A stretch of 34,994 nucleotides of DNA from Candidatus Bipolaricaulota bacterium (GCA_014361015.1 JACIWJ010000015.1:1-34994), one strand, 5' to 3'; counted from the stretch's first letter, positions 8,275 to 17,171 are shown. The notes: generated from the sequence alone by a model not told the origin. Made by a program: numbers and translations.

Positions 8275-9988
8275 AATAACCACCCTCCCAACGCGTCTCT
8301 TCTATAAGTGTCCCTCCCCCACCACAGCGATCGGGTACAACCGGCATCACACTCTTGCTCCCTGTACAGTACAGCCGCGGCGGGGTGCTGATCCGCACCA
8401 AGAGGTAGGCAAGGGAGCTACCGCCCCAGGCGTCCTCAGCCCGGAACCCGGCCAGCCGCCACGAGCTGCCCCCGTACGCCTGGGGCACCGTCCAGCTCCA
8501 GGTGCCGCTTGCCTCGCCCTCCCCTGTTACCGGCGTGAACGCGCCCGGGCCGGAGATCTTGGTCAGGGTGATCTGGTCCCCCTCCGGGTCGGTGGCGCGG
8601 ACGACGGCCTCGACGGTCTCTCCGGGCCTGGCCTTGACCTCGCGGGGGGACACGTTCAGCTCCGGCGGGTTGCCTTTCACCGTGAGGGTCCAGACGCCGT
8701 AGTCGGCAAATCCATACTGATCTGTCAACGGGTTGTACTCAACCACTGCGAAGGGGAACTCGTGCGTCCCTACGGGAATCGGATATCGAGGCCACGAGCA
8801 CCATGGATACTCGCACGCAAAATCCAGGCTGTATACGCCCTCCCTGTGCTGACCCCGCATGCCCCGTGCAAAAGGAACCCAATACATGTCGATCGCCCTA
8901 CTGCAATCCCAGTCACGCATACCGAGGGGTACGAAGTACAGCTCATATCCATAGTTGTCCGGAAGGTCGGGATCGGTGGCGGCATACCGCACCGGGCCAT
9001 CGCAGCCTTCATGGCAATCGATCGTCATCCCACCGGAAATCGCTTGGGGCGGGTGGTTACGTACGTAGCGGACCCTCATATGCCCCTGGTCCATCTTCCC
9101 GGTGGTGGGATCCACCACCGTGATCACAATCTCCTCCGTGGTCCCATCGGGGATCGGCGCATCCTTCCCTACCGTGATCGTCCCTTGCCCCCCAGGGATG
9201 ATCCTCCCGTTCTCCTTCCGGTCGTCGGTGATGGTCAGGCTCACTGCAGGCCATTTGGATGAGCTGAGCTCATAGTGCAGCGGACGATCGTAGGGTAACG
9301 CATCTTCTAAGGCCACCAACTGTGGATGACTGGTTGTGAACATCGTGGCCGCCACGGTGAAGTGGGCCTCCCCCCCGATGGGAACGACCACCTCCTCAGG
9401 CCAGGAGACGAGCACGGGCCTTGTCTCGTAGTCCTCACAACCCCAGTAGGTGTCGCAGCTTGCGAGGCCAACCCCGTGGGAGTCGGAGACGGGAACACGC
9501 ACCAAACCGCCGATCACCGGGAAAGACAGCGCCACTTTGAAGTTCTTCTCGGTGTAGTTCCAGGTCGTGTAAATCGCGCAGCGAGAGGAGTTTATGTCGC
9601 CCGGCCCGTTGTCAGGAAGTCTCTGAACCACGGGGATGATGGAGGTGAACTGGGAGGAGCTGGGAGGGAGCCCGTCGAAATCGAAACGGGCAGTCCCATT
9701 GAGCAGCAGGTCTGCTCCCATGTACAGGCGTCCGCCCGGACAGCACGCCGCGTCACAGCTGACCCACGCTGTTCCAGTGAACTCGGTATGGAGTGTCACC
9801 TCGATGTCAGGGAGCAGGAGACCCGTTCCAGGAAGCTTCGCCACAAGCCCGATCGCTTCGACCACGGCCCCCACAGGGATCGTGAAGCTGAACTGCTCCT
9901 GACCTGACCTGCAGTCGGCCTCGCAGCCCAGGAGGGCTGCCGCGGGCACCGACAGCGCCATCAACAGGACAAGGGCCGGAAATCTCAT
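8246..9988 (-). CDS. Secreted cysteine-containing Ig-like protein of pair 1, possible lipoprotein
   Basis: 580 residues from ATG 9988, preceded by GGAGGTGAGGACG and only 5 nt after the stop of the FG-GAP gene. The signal peptide MRFPALVLLMALSVPAAALL runs into LLGC, which could serve as a lipobox; the two paralogues lack one. The family elements follow in order: hydrophobic segment (FTIPVGAVVEAIGLVAKL), SCDAACC, then CDTYWGCED, then an Ig-like domain near residues 170-300, a middle section with several Cys (DCHEGCD, CEYPWCSW), and a final Ig-like domain with PPELNVSPREVKARPGE and GPGAFTPVTGEG. About 30 extra residues follow at the C-terminus (LYCTG...DRCGGGG). Predicted location is extracellular or outer surface; its partner is presumably the FG-GAP protein encoded just upstream. 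Confidence 0.8.
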   Translation of the reverse strand: MRFPALVLLMALSVPAAALLGCEADCRSGQEQFSFTIPVGAVVEAIGLVAKLPGTGLLLPDIEVTLHTEFTGTAWVSCDAACCPGGRLYMGADLLLNGTARFDFDGLPPSSSQFTSIIPVVQRLPDNGPGDINSSRCAIYTTWNYTEKNFKVALSFPVIGGLVRVPVSDSHGVGLASCDTYWGCEDYETRPVLVSWPEEVVVPIGGEAHFTVAATMFTTSHPQLVALEDALPYDRPLHYELSSSKWPAVSLTITDDRKENGRIIPGGQGTITVGKDAPIPDGTTEEIVITVVDPTTGKMDQGHMRVRYVRNHPPQAISGGMTIDCHEGCDGPVRYAATDPDLPDNYGYELYFVPLGMRDWDCSRAIDMYWVPFARGMRGQHREGVYSLDFACEYPWCSWPRYPIPVGTHEFPFAVVEYNPLTDQYGFADYGVWTLTVKGNPPELNVSPREVKARPGETVEAVVRATDPEGDQITLTKISGPGAFTPVTGEGEASGTWSWTVPQAYGGSSWRLAGFRAEDAWGGSSLAYLLVRISTPPRLYCTGSKSVMPVVPDRCGGGGTLIEETRWEGGYYEYSAGQSG

Positions 9989-9993
9989 CGTCC

Positions 9994-12282
9994 TCACCTC
10001 CAGCGGGTGATGCACAGCTGGGCGGGGATTCCCGTGTGGACAGAGATAAGTTCGGCTCTCCCGTCTCCATCGAGGTCCAGGGCGAGAAGCTCCGTCCCCG
10101 CGCAGCCGGGGAGGAACTCAAGCTCCCCCGGCCCACCCTCACCCCACGGGATCACCACCACCCCGCCGGGGTTGCCCGCCTGGTCGGGAAGGCGCATCGC
10201 CGCAAGCTCTTTCTTCCCATCGCCATCGAGGTCCGCCGCCGCAAGGCCCCCGTAGGGGAAAGGCAAAGCAAGGGGGGGCCAGCCCTCAAGGGGAAAGAGC
10301 TCAGCCTCCAACCCTCCTTGGCCATCGCCCCAACACACCGCCACCCCCATGGCCAGCTCTTTTTCCTTCGCCATCCAGCCGATCAGCACCAAATCCTCGT
10401 TCCCATCGCCATTAAGCTCCACAACGATCATGTCCAGGGGAGCTAAAGCAACGCTCACCCCTGTTTCCTCCACGTCCCCGCCCGGCGCCACAAGGAGAAG
10501 TTCAGCTCTCTCAGAAAGGCGCAAAACAGCCAGCCTCTCCCCTTGGGAAAGGCGAAGGAGACCAATCGGCCCCACTATTCCCCCCATATCCACTTCCACC
10601 CTGATCTCCCCATAAGTGGGGGGAGTATGCCGCTGGGAGAGGTCGAAGTTGAGGCCGAGCAATTTCGTGCCCACCACAGTCACTGCGTCGCGGATGCCAT
10701 CCCCATTAAGGTCAAAAACCTCGAGGACCGGCCGCACCGCTGCACCGGTGAAGGTGGACCAAAGTGGTTCCTCGGGCTTTCTTAGATCCCAGGCGGTAAT
10801 GCGGGCCTTGGATATCTCCGCTGGCCACTCCCAAGGCATTTTCCCCTTCTGGGGGATGGGTATGCTGTCCTCGGCAAATTCCCACACCACAAGCTCTTCC
10901 TCTCCATCGCCCGTGACGTCGCCCAATTTGGCGCGGTAGGGTTTCCTGTCTTCCCCTGAAGGACCGAGGAGTTTCTGGGGGGTGAACGTGCCCCAGCCGC
11001 TGTTCACCAGGGCTGCCACCCCACCCGCGGCGGCATCCGTAAGGAGGTCAGGATACCCGTCGCCGTTCAGGTCCGCGGTTCCCAACAGGAAGCTTCCCGG
11101 GATTGCCTGAAGGCTCCTTCTCCTAGGCTCAGCGCTGAAGAACGCGATGTGCCCAAAGTCGAGGGCCAAGGCGAGGTCATCCCGGCCGTCCCCGGTCAGG
11201 TCACCTATCGCTGCCAGGTACGCCCTTGGGGGCAAACCTCTCAGCACCGGCAATTCCACCCCGTGTTCATACGGGCCCAGGAACCCCTGCCCAGGCCTGC
11301 TGTAGAAGACTGAGAACCCAGCGGGAGAACCCGCGCACGCCACTAGGTCCGGGATGCGGTCCCCGTTCAGGTCCCCTGCCAGGAGGCAGTCCACGCTGTG
11401 GTTGAGCTGGAGCACCACTGGCTCTCCAAAGCCGTCCTCTTTCGCAGGGTACACCCGAATCTCCGTGTACTTACTGATCGCCACGTCGTCCCTATCTGTG
11501 CCGGTGAAGCTTCCCACTGCCAGGCCCCAGCCCCCATGGTCCAGCACCTGATCCGCCGCATGCTCCCCTTGTCCCAGGAACCATAGCCCCTGGTCGGTGA
11601 GGAGAAACAACCCCTGTTTGCCGGCGTAGCGACCCAAGGCCTCAGCCAACAGCCGCCCCTCCGGCCTGGTGATGGACACCGGCTTCTCAAGTCGGCCTTT
11701 GCCGCGGTTGCCCAGGAGCAGGAGCTCGGACCCTCCGTCAAGGACCACGTCGAGGTGCCCGTCGCCGTCGTGGTCGAAGAGCCACACAGGACTCCCGCTC
11801 ACCGGATAGGGGGAGCCAGGGTGCCACTGGAACCCCCACCGCGCGTGGTTTGCTAAGACCCACAGCTCCCCGTCGTACGTCGCCACCACGAGGTCGGTGA
11901 GCCCGTCCCCGTCCATGTCCCCCGCGGCCATCGCCCTCACCCCAAGCTGGGCCCCACCTGGGCCCACGCGCTTCTCCGCCCCCACGAACACGGTCAGGTA
12001 GCGCTCGGTGATCTTTCCGTCCGAGAGGACATGGAGGTAGTCCCCACCCACGATCAACTCGTTGATCCCGTCGCCATCGATATCAGCCACCACCATCGCC
12101 CGCGGCGTGTCCACCGGCGGCTGCATCACCGCCCCCGGAAGGAGCACCACCGGCGAGCCCTCAGGCTCCCACAAGGGAAGTGCCCCGCCGAACTCAAGCC
12201 TGAGCCGCTCAGGAGACGCTCCGCCGGCTCCCACGGCCAGCGCCACGGCGACCACGATGCCCAACCGTCGGTTGTCCCTCAT
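9994..12282 (-). CDS. Secreted FG-GAP/VCBS-repeat beta-propeller-like protein of pair 1
   Basis: 762 residues. ATG 12282 was chosen because GGAGGTGGCAG lies directly before it and a signal peptide starts there (MRDNRRLGIVVAVALAVGAG); the open frame upstream of it is leader DNA shared with pair 3. The mature protein has about eleven Asp-rich repeat loops, among them DIDGDGINE, DMDGDGLTD, DHDGDGHLD, DLTGDGRDD, DLNGDGYPD, DLNGDGIRD, DLDGDGKKE and DLDGDGRAE. FG-GAP loops of this kind bind Ca2+ in integrin-type propellers. No catalytic motif is visible. Despite the near-identical signal peptide, the mature sequence is only distantly similar to pair 3. It is the first gene of the three-pair array and has its own leader. 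Confidence 0.85.
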   Translation of the reverse strand: MRDNRRLGIVVAVALAVGAGGASPERLRLEFGGALPLWEPEGSPVVLLPGAVMQPPVDTPRAMVVADIDGDGINELIVGGDYLHVLSDGKITERYLTVFVGAEKRVGPGGAQLGVRAMAAGDMDGDGLTDLVVATYDGELWVLANHARWGFQWHPGSPYPVSGSPVWLFDHDGDGHLDVVLDGGSELLLLGNRGKGRLEKPVSITRPEGRLLAEALGRYAGKQGLFLLTDQGLWFLGQGEHAADQVLDHGGWGLAVGSFTGTDRDDVAISKYTEIRVYPAKEDGFGEPVVLQLNHSVDCLLAGDLNGDRIPDLVACAGSPAGFSVFYSRPGQGFLGPYEHGVELPVLRGLPPRAYLAAIGDLTGDGRDDLALALDFGHIAFFSAEPRRRSLQAIPGSFLLGTADLNGDGYPDLLTDAAAGGVAALVNSGWGTFTPQKLLGPSGEDRKPYRAKLGDVTGDGEEELVVWEFAEDSIPIPQKGKMPWEWPAEISKARITAWDLRKPEEPLWSTFTGAAVRPVLEVFDLNGDGIRDAVTVVGTKLLGLNFDLSQRHTPPTYGEIRVEVDMGGIVGPIGLLRLSQGERLAVLRLSERAELLLVAPGGDVEETGVSVALAPLDMIVVELNGDGNEDLVLIGWMAKEKELAMGVAVCWGDGQGGLEAELFPLEGWPPLALPFPYGGLAAADLDGDGKKELAAMRLPDQAGNPGGVVVIPWGEGGPGELEFLPGCAGTELLALDLDGDGRAELISVHTGIPAQLCITRWR

Positions 12283-12324
12283 CTGCCACCTCCGGCCACT
12301 TGGATCGGCCCGAACGTAGTGTAG
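12226..12324 (-). repeat. Conserved 5' cassette, copy 1 (leader, RBS, signal peptide of pair 1)
   Basis: Ungapped partner of 3340-3438, with 88 of 99 positions identical by manual count. It contains the TACACTACGTTCGG block at 12310-12323, whose TACACT may be a -10. Unlike copy 2 I find no good -35 at 16-19 nt upstream, nor a homopolymer run. The remaining gap to priA (12325-12481) shows only a short GCCCTT/AAGGGC hairpin just after the priA stop. Confidence 0.75.
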
Positions 12325-12481
12325 CGTTCCGTCACGTCGGGGTAGGTTCGGGAAGGGTTGCTGTTCAAGCGGCTGGGATGAGCGAAGACCGGGAAGAACC
12401 ACCCCCGTGTTCGTCCGTCCCAGTCGGCGCTCACCTCAGCTGGGCCGCGTCCCACGGAGGGCGGGGCGCCCTTGGGAAGGG

Positions 12482-14539
12482 CTAGCCGAGCCAGATCGGG
12501 TCGGGGTCGACCCGGAGCCACGACGGCGGCTGGGGGAGGGCCGCAGCGAGGAGTTCCACCACGTCATCCTTTCCCCGCACGAGGAGCTGGGCGCGGGGGA
12601 TCCCGCGGCGCGGGAAGAGGCGAGCTGGGCCGAGGACCTCGAACCCGTGGCTCCCCAGATCGCGGGCGACTTGCCCCGCCTTCCCCTCGGCACCGGAGCC
12701 GGTGACGACCATCCGCACGAGGCGGGAGAAGGGGGGATAGCGGAGGGCCTCCCGATACCGCATCTCTTCCCCGTAGAACGCGGCGTAGTCCCCGCGCACC
12801 GCGCAGCGGATCGCGTAGTAGTCCGGTTGGTCGGACTGGACGATCACCTCGCCGGGCCGCTCCCCCCGCCCGGCTCGCCCGGCAGCGCCGGCGATGAGCT
12901 GGTAGGTCCGTTCCCCGGCACGGAAGTCGGGGGTGGAAAGAAGCTGATCGGCGTTGACGATCCCGACGAGGGAGATCCCCGGGAAGTCGAGGCCCTTCCC
13001 CACCATCTGCGCCCCGACGAGGATCTGGATCTCGCCCGTGGCGAAAGAAGACAGGATCCGGTCACGGTCCCGCGCCGCGTCCGCATCGAGGCGAGCCACG
13101 GTTGCCCGGGGGAACAGCCGTTTCGCCTCGTGTTCCACCCGCTCCGTGCCCACTCCGAACAGGTGGAAGCGCGTCTCTCCGCAGTTCGGGCACGCCGGGT
13201 CCCGCTGGACCCTCCCGCAGGCATGGCAGCGGAATGCCCGCTCGGAGAGGTGGAACACGAGGGGGATCTCGCAATCAGGGCAGCGCAGGATCGCCCGACA
13301 GCGGCACGCTGCCCCGGTGTAGAACCCGAGGCGGTTGATGAACAGAAGGATCTGCCCGCGGCGAGCGAGGTGGCGTCCCACTGCCTCCTCGAGGGCCGGG
13401 CCGATCACCTCGTCGCCCCGCGGGACGATGCGCACCGCGGGCTCAGCACCCACGACGCGTTGGGGAAGCCGAAGGAGCTCGATCTCCCCCCGTTCGGCGC
13501 GGGAGTAGGTCTCGACCGAAGGCGCGGCAGCGCCCAAGACCACCGCCGCCCCCTCCCGCCCCGCGCGCAGCTCGGCCACGGCCCGGGCATGGTAGTACGG
13601 GGCCATCTCCTCTTGCTTGTAGGCCGGTTCTCCCTCCTCGTCGAGGGCGATGACACCGAGATCCGGAAACGGCACGAACACGGCTGACCGCGTGCCCACC
13701 ACACAGTGGATCCGTCCCTCCTGGGCGCCGTGCCAGCTCTCCCACCTCTCCCCCGGCCGGAGCTCGCCGAAGTACGGGGCGGGGGGGGAGCCAAGGACCC
13801 GCCCCGCCCGCGTCCACAGCTGGGGGAGGAGGGACACCTCCGGGACAAGGAGGAGGCCCGCCTTCCCGCGGGCCAGCCCCTCGACAACGGCCCGCAGGTA
13901 CACCTCGGTCTTCCCCGCGCCGGGGGGGCCGAACAGGAGGTACTTCCTTCCACTACCGATCCCCACGCGCATTGCCTCCACCGCTGCCCGCTGAGCGGAG
14001 GTCAGCGCGACCGCTCGGCTTTCCTCGCGATAGGAGAACGGCAGCCGCCGCGGGCGAAGGATTCCCTTGCGGAGGAGTGCCGCCACCGCCCGGTCCCCTC
14101 CGGGGATCCGTCGCAGCGCCCCGACCTCGGTTGTCCCCTCCGCGACCGCAGCGAGGATCCGCGCCTGGGCGGGGGCCCGGCGGGCGAGATCGGAGGCCGC
14201 CTCCGCGGGGACCGCCAGCTCCACCGCCCGCACCCGGACCCGGCTGGGGAGGGGAACGAGGCGCGCCAAGGCCAGACCGACGGGGACGAACGAGCGGCGC
14301 GACACCTCCTCGATGATCGACACGGTCGAAGGGGGCAGGAACGGACCCGAGGTGGCTTCGATCGGGAGGAGGCGCCCGGGGAACGTGGGCTCTGCAACGA
14401 CCCCGACCACGATCCCCCAGAGGTGGCGAGGCCCGAATGGGACGCGCACGCGATCTCCAACCGCCACGGAAAGGCCGAGGGGAACCTCGTAGTCGAACGG
14501 GGCGGCCCGTGGGATCGGGAGGGCCACCCGGGCGATCAC
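12482..14539 (-). CDS. priA: Primosomal replication restart helicase PriA
   Basis: 685 residues from GTG 14539, overlapping the upstream gene as GTGA. PriA reloads the replicative helicase at collapsed forks. The N-terminal DNA-binding region is present (PFDYEVP... and VGDRVRVPFG), then the SF2 helicase core with Walker A GPPGAGKTE, a Walker B region LDEEGEPAYKQEE, a zinc region with eight Cys (CRC, CPDC, CHAC, CPNC), the motifs GTERVEHE and LVGAQMVGKGLDFPG, and the C-terminal segment RYPPFSRLVRMVV. Two deviations from the usual family pattern: DEEG where DEEH is normal, and the first zinc pair spaced CxC instead of CxxC. Length is normal for PriA. Last gene of the rpoB-downstream run. Confidence 0.95.
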   Translation of the reverse strand: MIARVALPIPRAAPFDYEVPLGLSVAVGDRVRVPFGPRHLWGIVVGVVAEPTFPGRLLPIEATSGPFLPPSTVSIIEEVSRRSFVPVGLALARLVPLPSRVRVRAVELAVPAEAASDLARRAPAQARILAAVAEGTTEVGALRRIPGGDRAVAALLRKGILRPRRLPFSYREESRAVALTSAQRAAVEAMRVGIGSGRKYLLFGPPGAGKTEVYLRAVVEGLARGKAGLLLVPEVSLLPQLWTRAGRVLGSPPAPYFGELRPGERWESWHGAQEGRIHCVVGTRSAVFVPFPDLGVIALDEEGEPAYKQEEMAPYYHARAVAELRAGREGAAVVLGAAAPSVETYSRAERGEIELLRLPQRVVGAEPAVRIVPRGDEVIGPALEEAVGRHLARRGQILLFINRLGFYTGAACRCRAILRCPDCEIPLVFHLSERAFRCHACGRVQRDPACPNCGETRFHLFGVGTERVEHEAKRLFPRATVARLDADAARDRDRILSSFATGEIQILVGAQMVGKGLDFPGISLVGIVNADQLLSTPDFRAGERTYQLIAGAAGRAGRGERPGEVIVQSDQPDYYAIRCAVRGDYAAFYGEEMRYREALRYPPFSRLVRMVVTGSGAEGKAGQVARDLGSHGFEVLGPARLFPRRGIPRAQLLVRGKDDVVELLAAALPQPPSWLRVDPDPIWLG

Positions 14540-15438
14540 GTCGCCCCCTCCCGACGGGCGAGGTAGGCGGCCGCCCCGCGTACGGACATCGCCAGGTCGC
14601 CGCGGGCCGGTCCCGGCGGGACCAACCCCTCTTCTTCGGCCGCGCCAAGCACGGCAATCACGAGTTCGTCTTCACTTCGGCACGCGCCGCGGAGGTTGTC
14701 CACCCGCTCCACCCAGTCTCGAAGGAGCTCCGCGTACCGGGAAAGGAGGGTGGGGGATCCGGGTCCGAAGTGCGTGAAGAGGAGCGTCTCCGGGTGGAGG
14801 CCCATCAGACGGTCGAGGGTGGAGAGGGACAGGTCGAGGTCGAAGCTCGGGGGGACCGTGGACGGGAGGAGGACCCCGCCCAGGTACAGCCCGACCGCGT
14901 CCCCGGTGAAGAGGAGCCGCTCCCCGTCCGCGAAGAAGCACAGATGGTGGGGAGCGTGCCCCGGGGTGTCCAGCGCCCGGATTCGAACCCCGCCCATGGG
15001 GAAGGCCTCGCCATCGCGAGCGACGTGGAGGCGGTCCGCGGGGATCGGCTCCACCGTCCCATAGAGGGGGAACCGCTCCCGGACCGCATCGCGAACCGAA
15101 GCCACGAGCCGCGAGGGGTCCACGAGGTGGCGCGCTCCCCGCGGGTGCACCACGACCTTCGCTGCCGGCAGCTCCTGGAGGAGCCCGCCCGCCCCACCGG
15201 CGTGGTCGAGGTGGATGTGGGTGAGGAAGATCCACGCCACCTCATCACGGGCGATCCCAAGATGCCCCAACGCGGCGAGGACCCGTTCCTGGGCGAGGGA
15301 GGTCCCCGCCTCGACGAGGGCGGCTGGTTCCCCAGAGAGGATGTAGAGGCCTCCCTGACCGGGAACCCCAAACTGGTCGACGTCGAGGAGCCACACGCCC
15401 CGGTGGACCTCGGTCAACGGCAAGCCCTGTGGCCTCAC
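14536..15438 (-). CDS. MBL-fold metallo-hydrolase
   Basis: 300 residues from GTG 15438 (GTGA overlap with the permease stop, GGGTGG upstream). The metallo-beta-lactamase signature THIHLDHAGG gives the first metal ligands; further ligand candidates are the His of VVVHPRG, the Asp of LFTGDAVG and the His of LFTHFG, in the normal order. RIRALDTPGHAPHHLCF is typical of the glyoxalase II-like/RNase Z-like branch. A C-terminal extension of about 90 residues (after LFTHFGPGSP) resembles the helical tail of MBL proteins that act on small-molecule esters or thioesters. The substrate cannot be told from sequence. It lies between the permease and priA with overlapping stops and starts, so it is probably co-transcribed. 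Confidence 0.85.
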   Translation of the reverse strand: MRPQGLPLTEVHRGVWLLDVDQFGVPGQGGLYILSGEPAALVEAGTSLAQERVLAALGHLGIARDEVAWIFLTHIHLDHAGGAGGLLQELPAAKVVVHPRGARHLVDPSRLVASVRDAVRERFPLYGTVEPIPADRLHVARDGEAFPMGGVRIRALDTPGHAPHHLCFFADGERLLFTGDAVGLYLGGVLLPSTVPPSFDLDLSLSTLDRLMGLHPETLLFTHFGPGSPTLLSRYAELLRDWVERVDNLRGACRSEDELVIAVLGAAEEEGLVPPGPARGDLAMSVRGAAAYLARREGAT

Positions 15439-16733
15439 AAGAACCACCCGGTGGCGATCCCCAACCACAGGAACACACTGGCGATGAAGCAGGAGAGGAC
15501 GGCCACCGGCATCCCGTCGCGGAACCACGTCCTGTACCCCAGGGGTTGCTCGGCCCGCTCAGCGATGGAGAAGAGGACCATGTTCGCCGCCGAGCCGAGG
15601 GGCGTGCCGTTCGCTCCGAGCCCCACCCCGAGAGCGAGGGCCCACCAGAGGGGGGTGAGGGGAATCCCCGTCCCGGCCAAGCCCCGCACGAGGGCGACGA
15701 GGGTCACGGCGGCGGGGATCGCGCTCACGACCGAGCTCAGGAGCGCTCCCAACCACAGGAGGAGGAGGGCCACGAGGAGGACCGATCCCCCTGCGGCGCC
15801 GACGACCCACTGCCCGACGGCCCCCAGCGCCCCGCTTGCCTCCAGCCCCCCCGTGATCACGAGGAGCGCGGAGAGGAAGATGAGGAGGTCCCATTCCACA
15901 CCGTGCAGGAACGACTCGATGTTGGGTCGCAACAGCAGCACGCTCAGCGCCGCCCCGAGGAGGGCCACCACCCCGGGGGTCAGTCCGAGGGCACGGTGGG
16001 CAACGAACAGGGCGAACACGAGCCCGAGCACGACGAGGAGCTGGACCATCGTCCGCGGGTCGGACAGGGCACGACGTTCCTCCATCCCCATCACCGCCTC
16101 CACGTTCCGGCCCCCGGACCGGGCGGACCGACGGAATCGGGGGAGGAGGACCGCCGTCGCACCGCCCAGGACGACGAGGGACACGGGCAGAGTATGGGTG
16201 AGGAACGCGTTGAACGACAACCCCGCCGCCGATCCAATGAGGATGTTCGGCGGATCCCCCACGAGCGTCGCCGTGCCCCCGATGTTCGCGGCCATCGCCT
16301 CCAGGAGGAGGAGGGGCTGAGCCGGCAGTGCGAGCACTTCCGCCACGGAGATGGTGACAGGGGCCACAGTGAGGAGCGTGGTCAAGTTATCGAGGAACAT
16401 CGAGGCCACCGCCGTGAACATGCCCAACGAGAGGAAGAGGACGGTCGGGTCCCCGCGGGCAAGCTTCGCAGTGCGGATCGCGATGTACTGGAAGAACCCC
16501 GTCGCCCGCAGCAACCCCACGATGACCATCATCCCGAACAGGAGCCACAGGGTGTCCGTGTCGATGCTCGCCGCTGCTGCGTGTGGGGAGTAGAAACCAA
16601 GGGCGGTTCCCACCACGACCATCGCCACCGCGCCCACGAGGGCGGCCAGGGTGCGGTGGACATACCGCGAGAACAGGAGAGCATACGACGCGGCAAAGAC
16701 CAGACCCGCGACGACGAACGTGGGCCAGCCCAT
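15435..16733 (-). CDS. ArsB/NhaD/SLC13-superfamily ion permease
   Basis: 432 residues from ATG 16733, with GGTGAGGGG just upstream; GTG 16742, overlapping the Nudix stop as GTGA, is the alternative and would add three residues. Around ten to twelve hydrophobic segments are visible. Family-typical stretches are LWLLFGMMVIVG near residue 60, FLDNLTTLLTVAPV, and the TATLVGDPPNILIG hairpin of the ion-transporter superfamily (P protein, NhaD, ArsB, CitM), with a second half repeating the pattern (GLGANGTPLGSAANMV). It is an inner-membrane secondary transporter, either an anion permease or a Na+/H+ antiporter; the substrate is not decidable. Its neighbours give no hint. Confidence 0.85.
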   Translation of the reverse strand: MGWPTFVVAGLVFAASYALLFSRYVHRTLAALVGAVAMVVVGTALGFYSPHAAAASIDTDTLWLLFGMMVIVGLLRATGFFQYIAIRTAKLARGDPTVLFLSLGMFTAVASMFLDNLTTLLTVAPVTISVAEVLALPAQPLLLLEAMAANIGGTATLVGDPPNILIGSAAGLSFNAFLTHTLPVSLVVLGGATAVLLPRFRRSARSGGRNVEAVMGMEERRALSDPRTMVQLLVVLGLVFALFVAHRALGLTPGVVALLGAALSVLLLRPNIESFLHGVEWDLLIFLSALLVITGGLEASGALGAVGQWVVGAAGGSVLLVALLLLWLGALLSSVVSAIPAAVTLVALVRGLAGTGIPLTPLWWALALGVGLGANGTPLGSAANMVLFSIAERAEQPLGYRTWFRDGMPVAVLSCFIASVFLWLGIATGWFL

Positions 16734-16738
16734 GCCCC

Positions 16739-17167
16739 TCACCCCCCGCGGCGGGCGCGGAGGAACGCCGCGGCGCGGTGGAGGGCCTCCCGCTGTTCGG
16801 GGTACGTGAGGCGGGCGAGGGCCTCCGGGAGGGGGAGCCAGACCAGCGACTCCACCTCTCCCTTCCCAGGGGCCCCGTCTTCATCGACCTCGGCAAGGAA
16901 CAGAGTGACCTCTTTGTGCACGACCTCTCCCCCCCGGGGGAACCGGTAGGCGATGCGCTCTGCGAACCCCGGTTGGAGGGTGAGGCGCTCGATCCCCACC
17001 TCCTCCGCCACCTCGCGCTGAGCCGCCGTCATCTCGTCCTCCCCAGGTTCGATATGGCCCTTGGGGAACCCCCAACAACCTCCTCCCCGCTGCTTGATGA
17101 TCAGGTACTCGCGGTGAGGGGGGCGATCGCGGAACAGGATGAACCCGGACGCTCGTTCGTCCGGCAT
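16739..17167 (-). CDS. Nudix hydrolase (Ap4A hydrolase-like)
   Basis: 142 residues from ATG 17167, four bases after the rpoB stop. The Nudix box is complete: GHIEPGEDEMTAAQREVAEEVG matches G-x5-E-x7-REVxEExG and supplies the metal-binding glutamates. The start (ASGFILFRD), WGFPKGHIEPGE, and the C-terminal EVESLVWLPLPEAL fit the bacterial diadenosine-tetraphosphatase / nucleoside-polyphosphate branch. It presumably cleans up dinucleoside polyphosphates or a related compound in the cytoplasm. It occupies the position directly after rpoB where most bacteria have rpoC. Confidence 0.88.
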   Translation of the reverse strand: MPDERASGFILFRDRPPHREYLIIKQRGGGCWGFPKGHIEPGEDEMTAAQREVAEEVGIERLTLQPGFAERIAYRFPRGGEVVHKEVTLFLAEVDEDGAPGKGEVESLVWLPLPEALARLTYPEQREALHRAAAFLRARRGG

Positions 17168-17171
17168 GGGC

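Noticed and set aside
1-12324. Cohesin/dockerin (cellulosome) system
   Set aside because: The DxDGDG loops resemble dockerin calcium loops, but they occur 10-11 times spread over the whole protein as in FG-GAP/VCBS proteins, not as a paired ~60-residue C-terminal domain, and no cohesin-like partner is evident.
12466-12481. Intrinsic terminator after priA
   Set aside because: The GCCCTT/AAGGGC hairpin is short and has no U-run.
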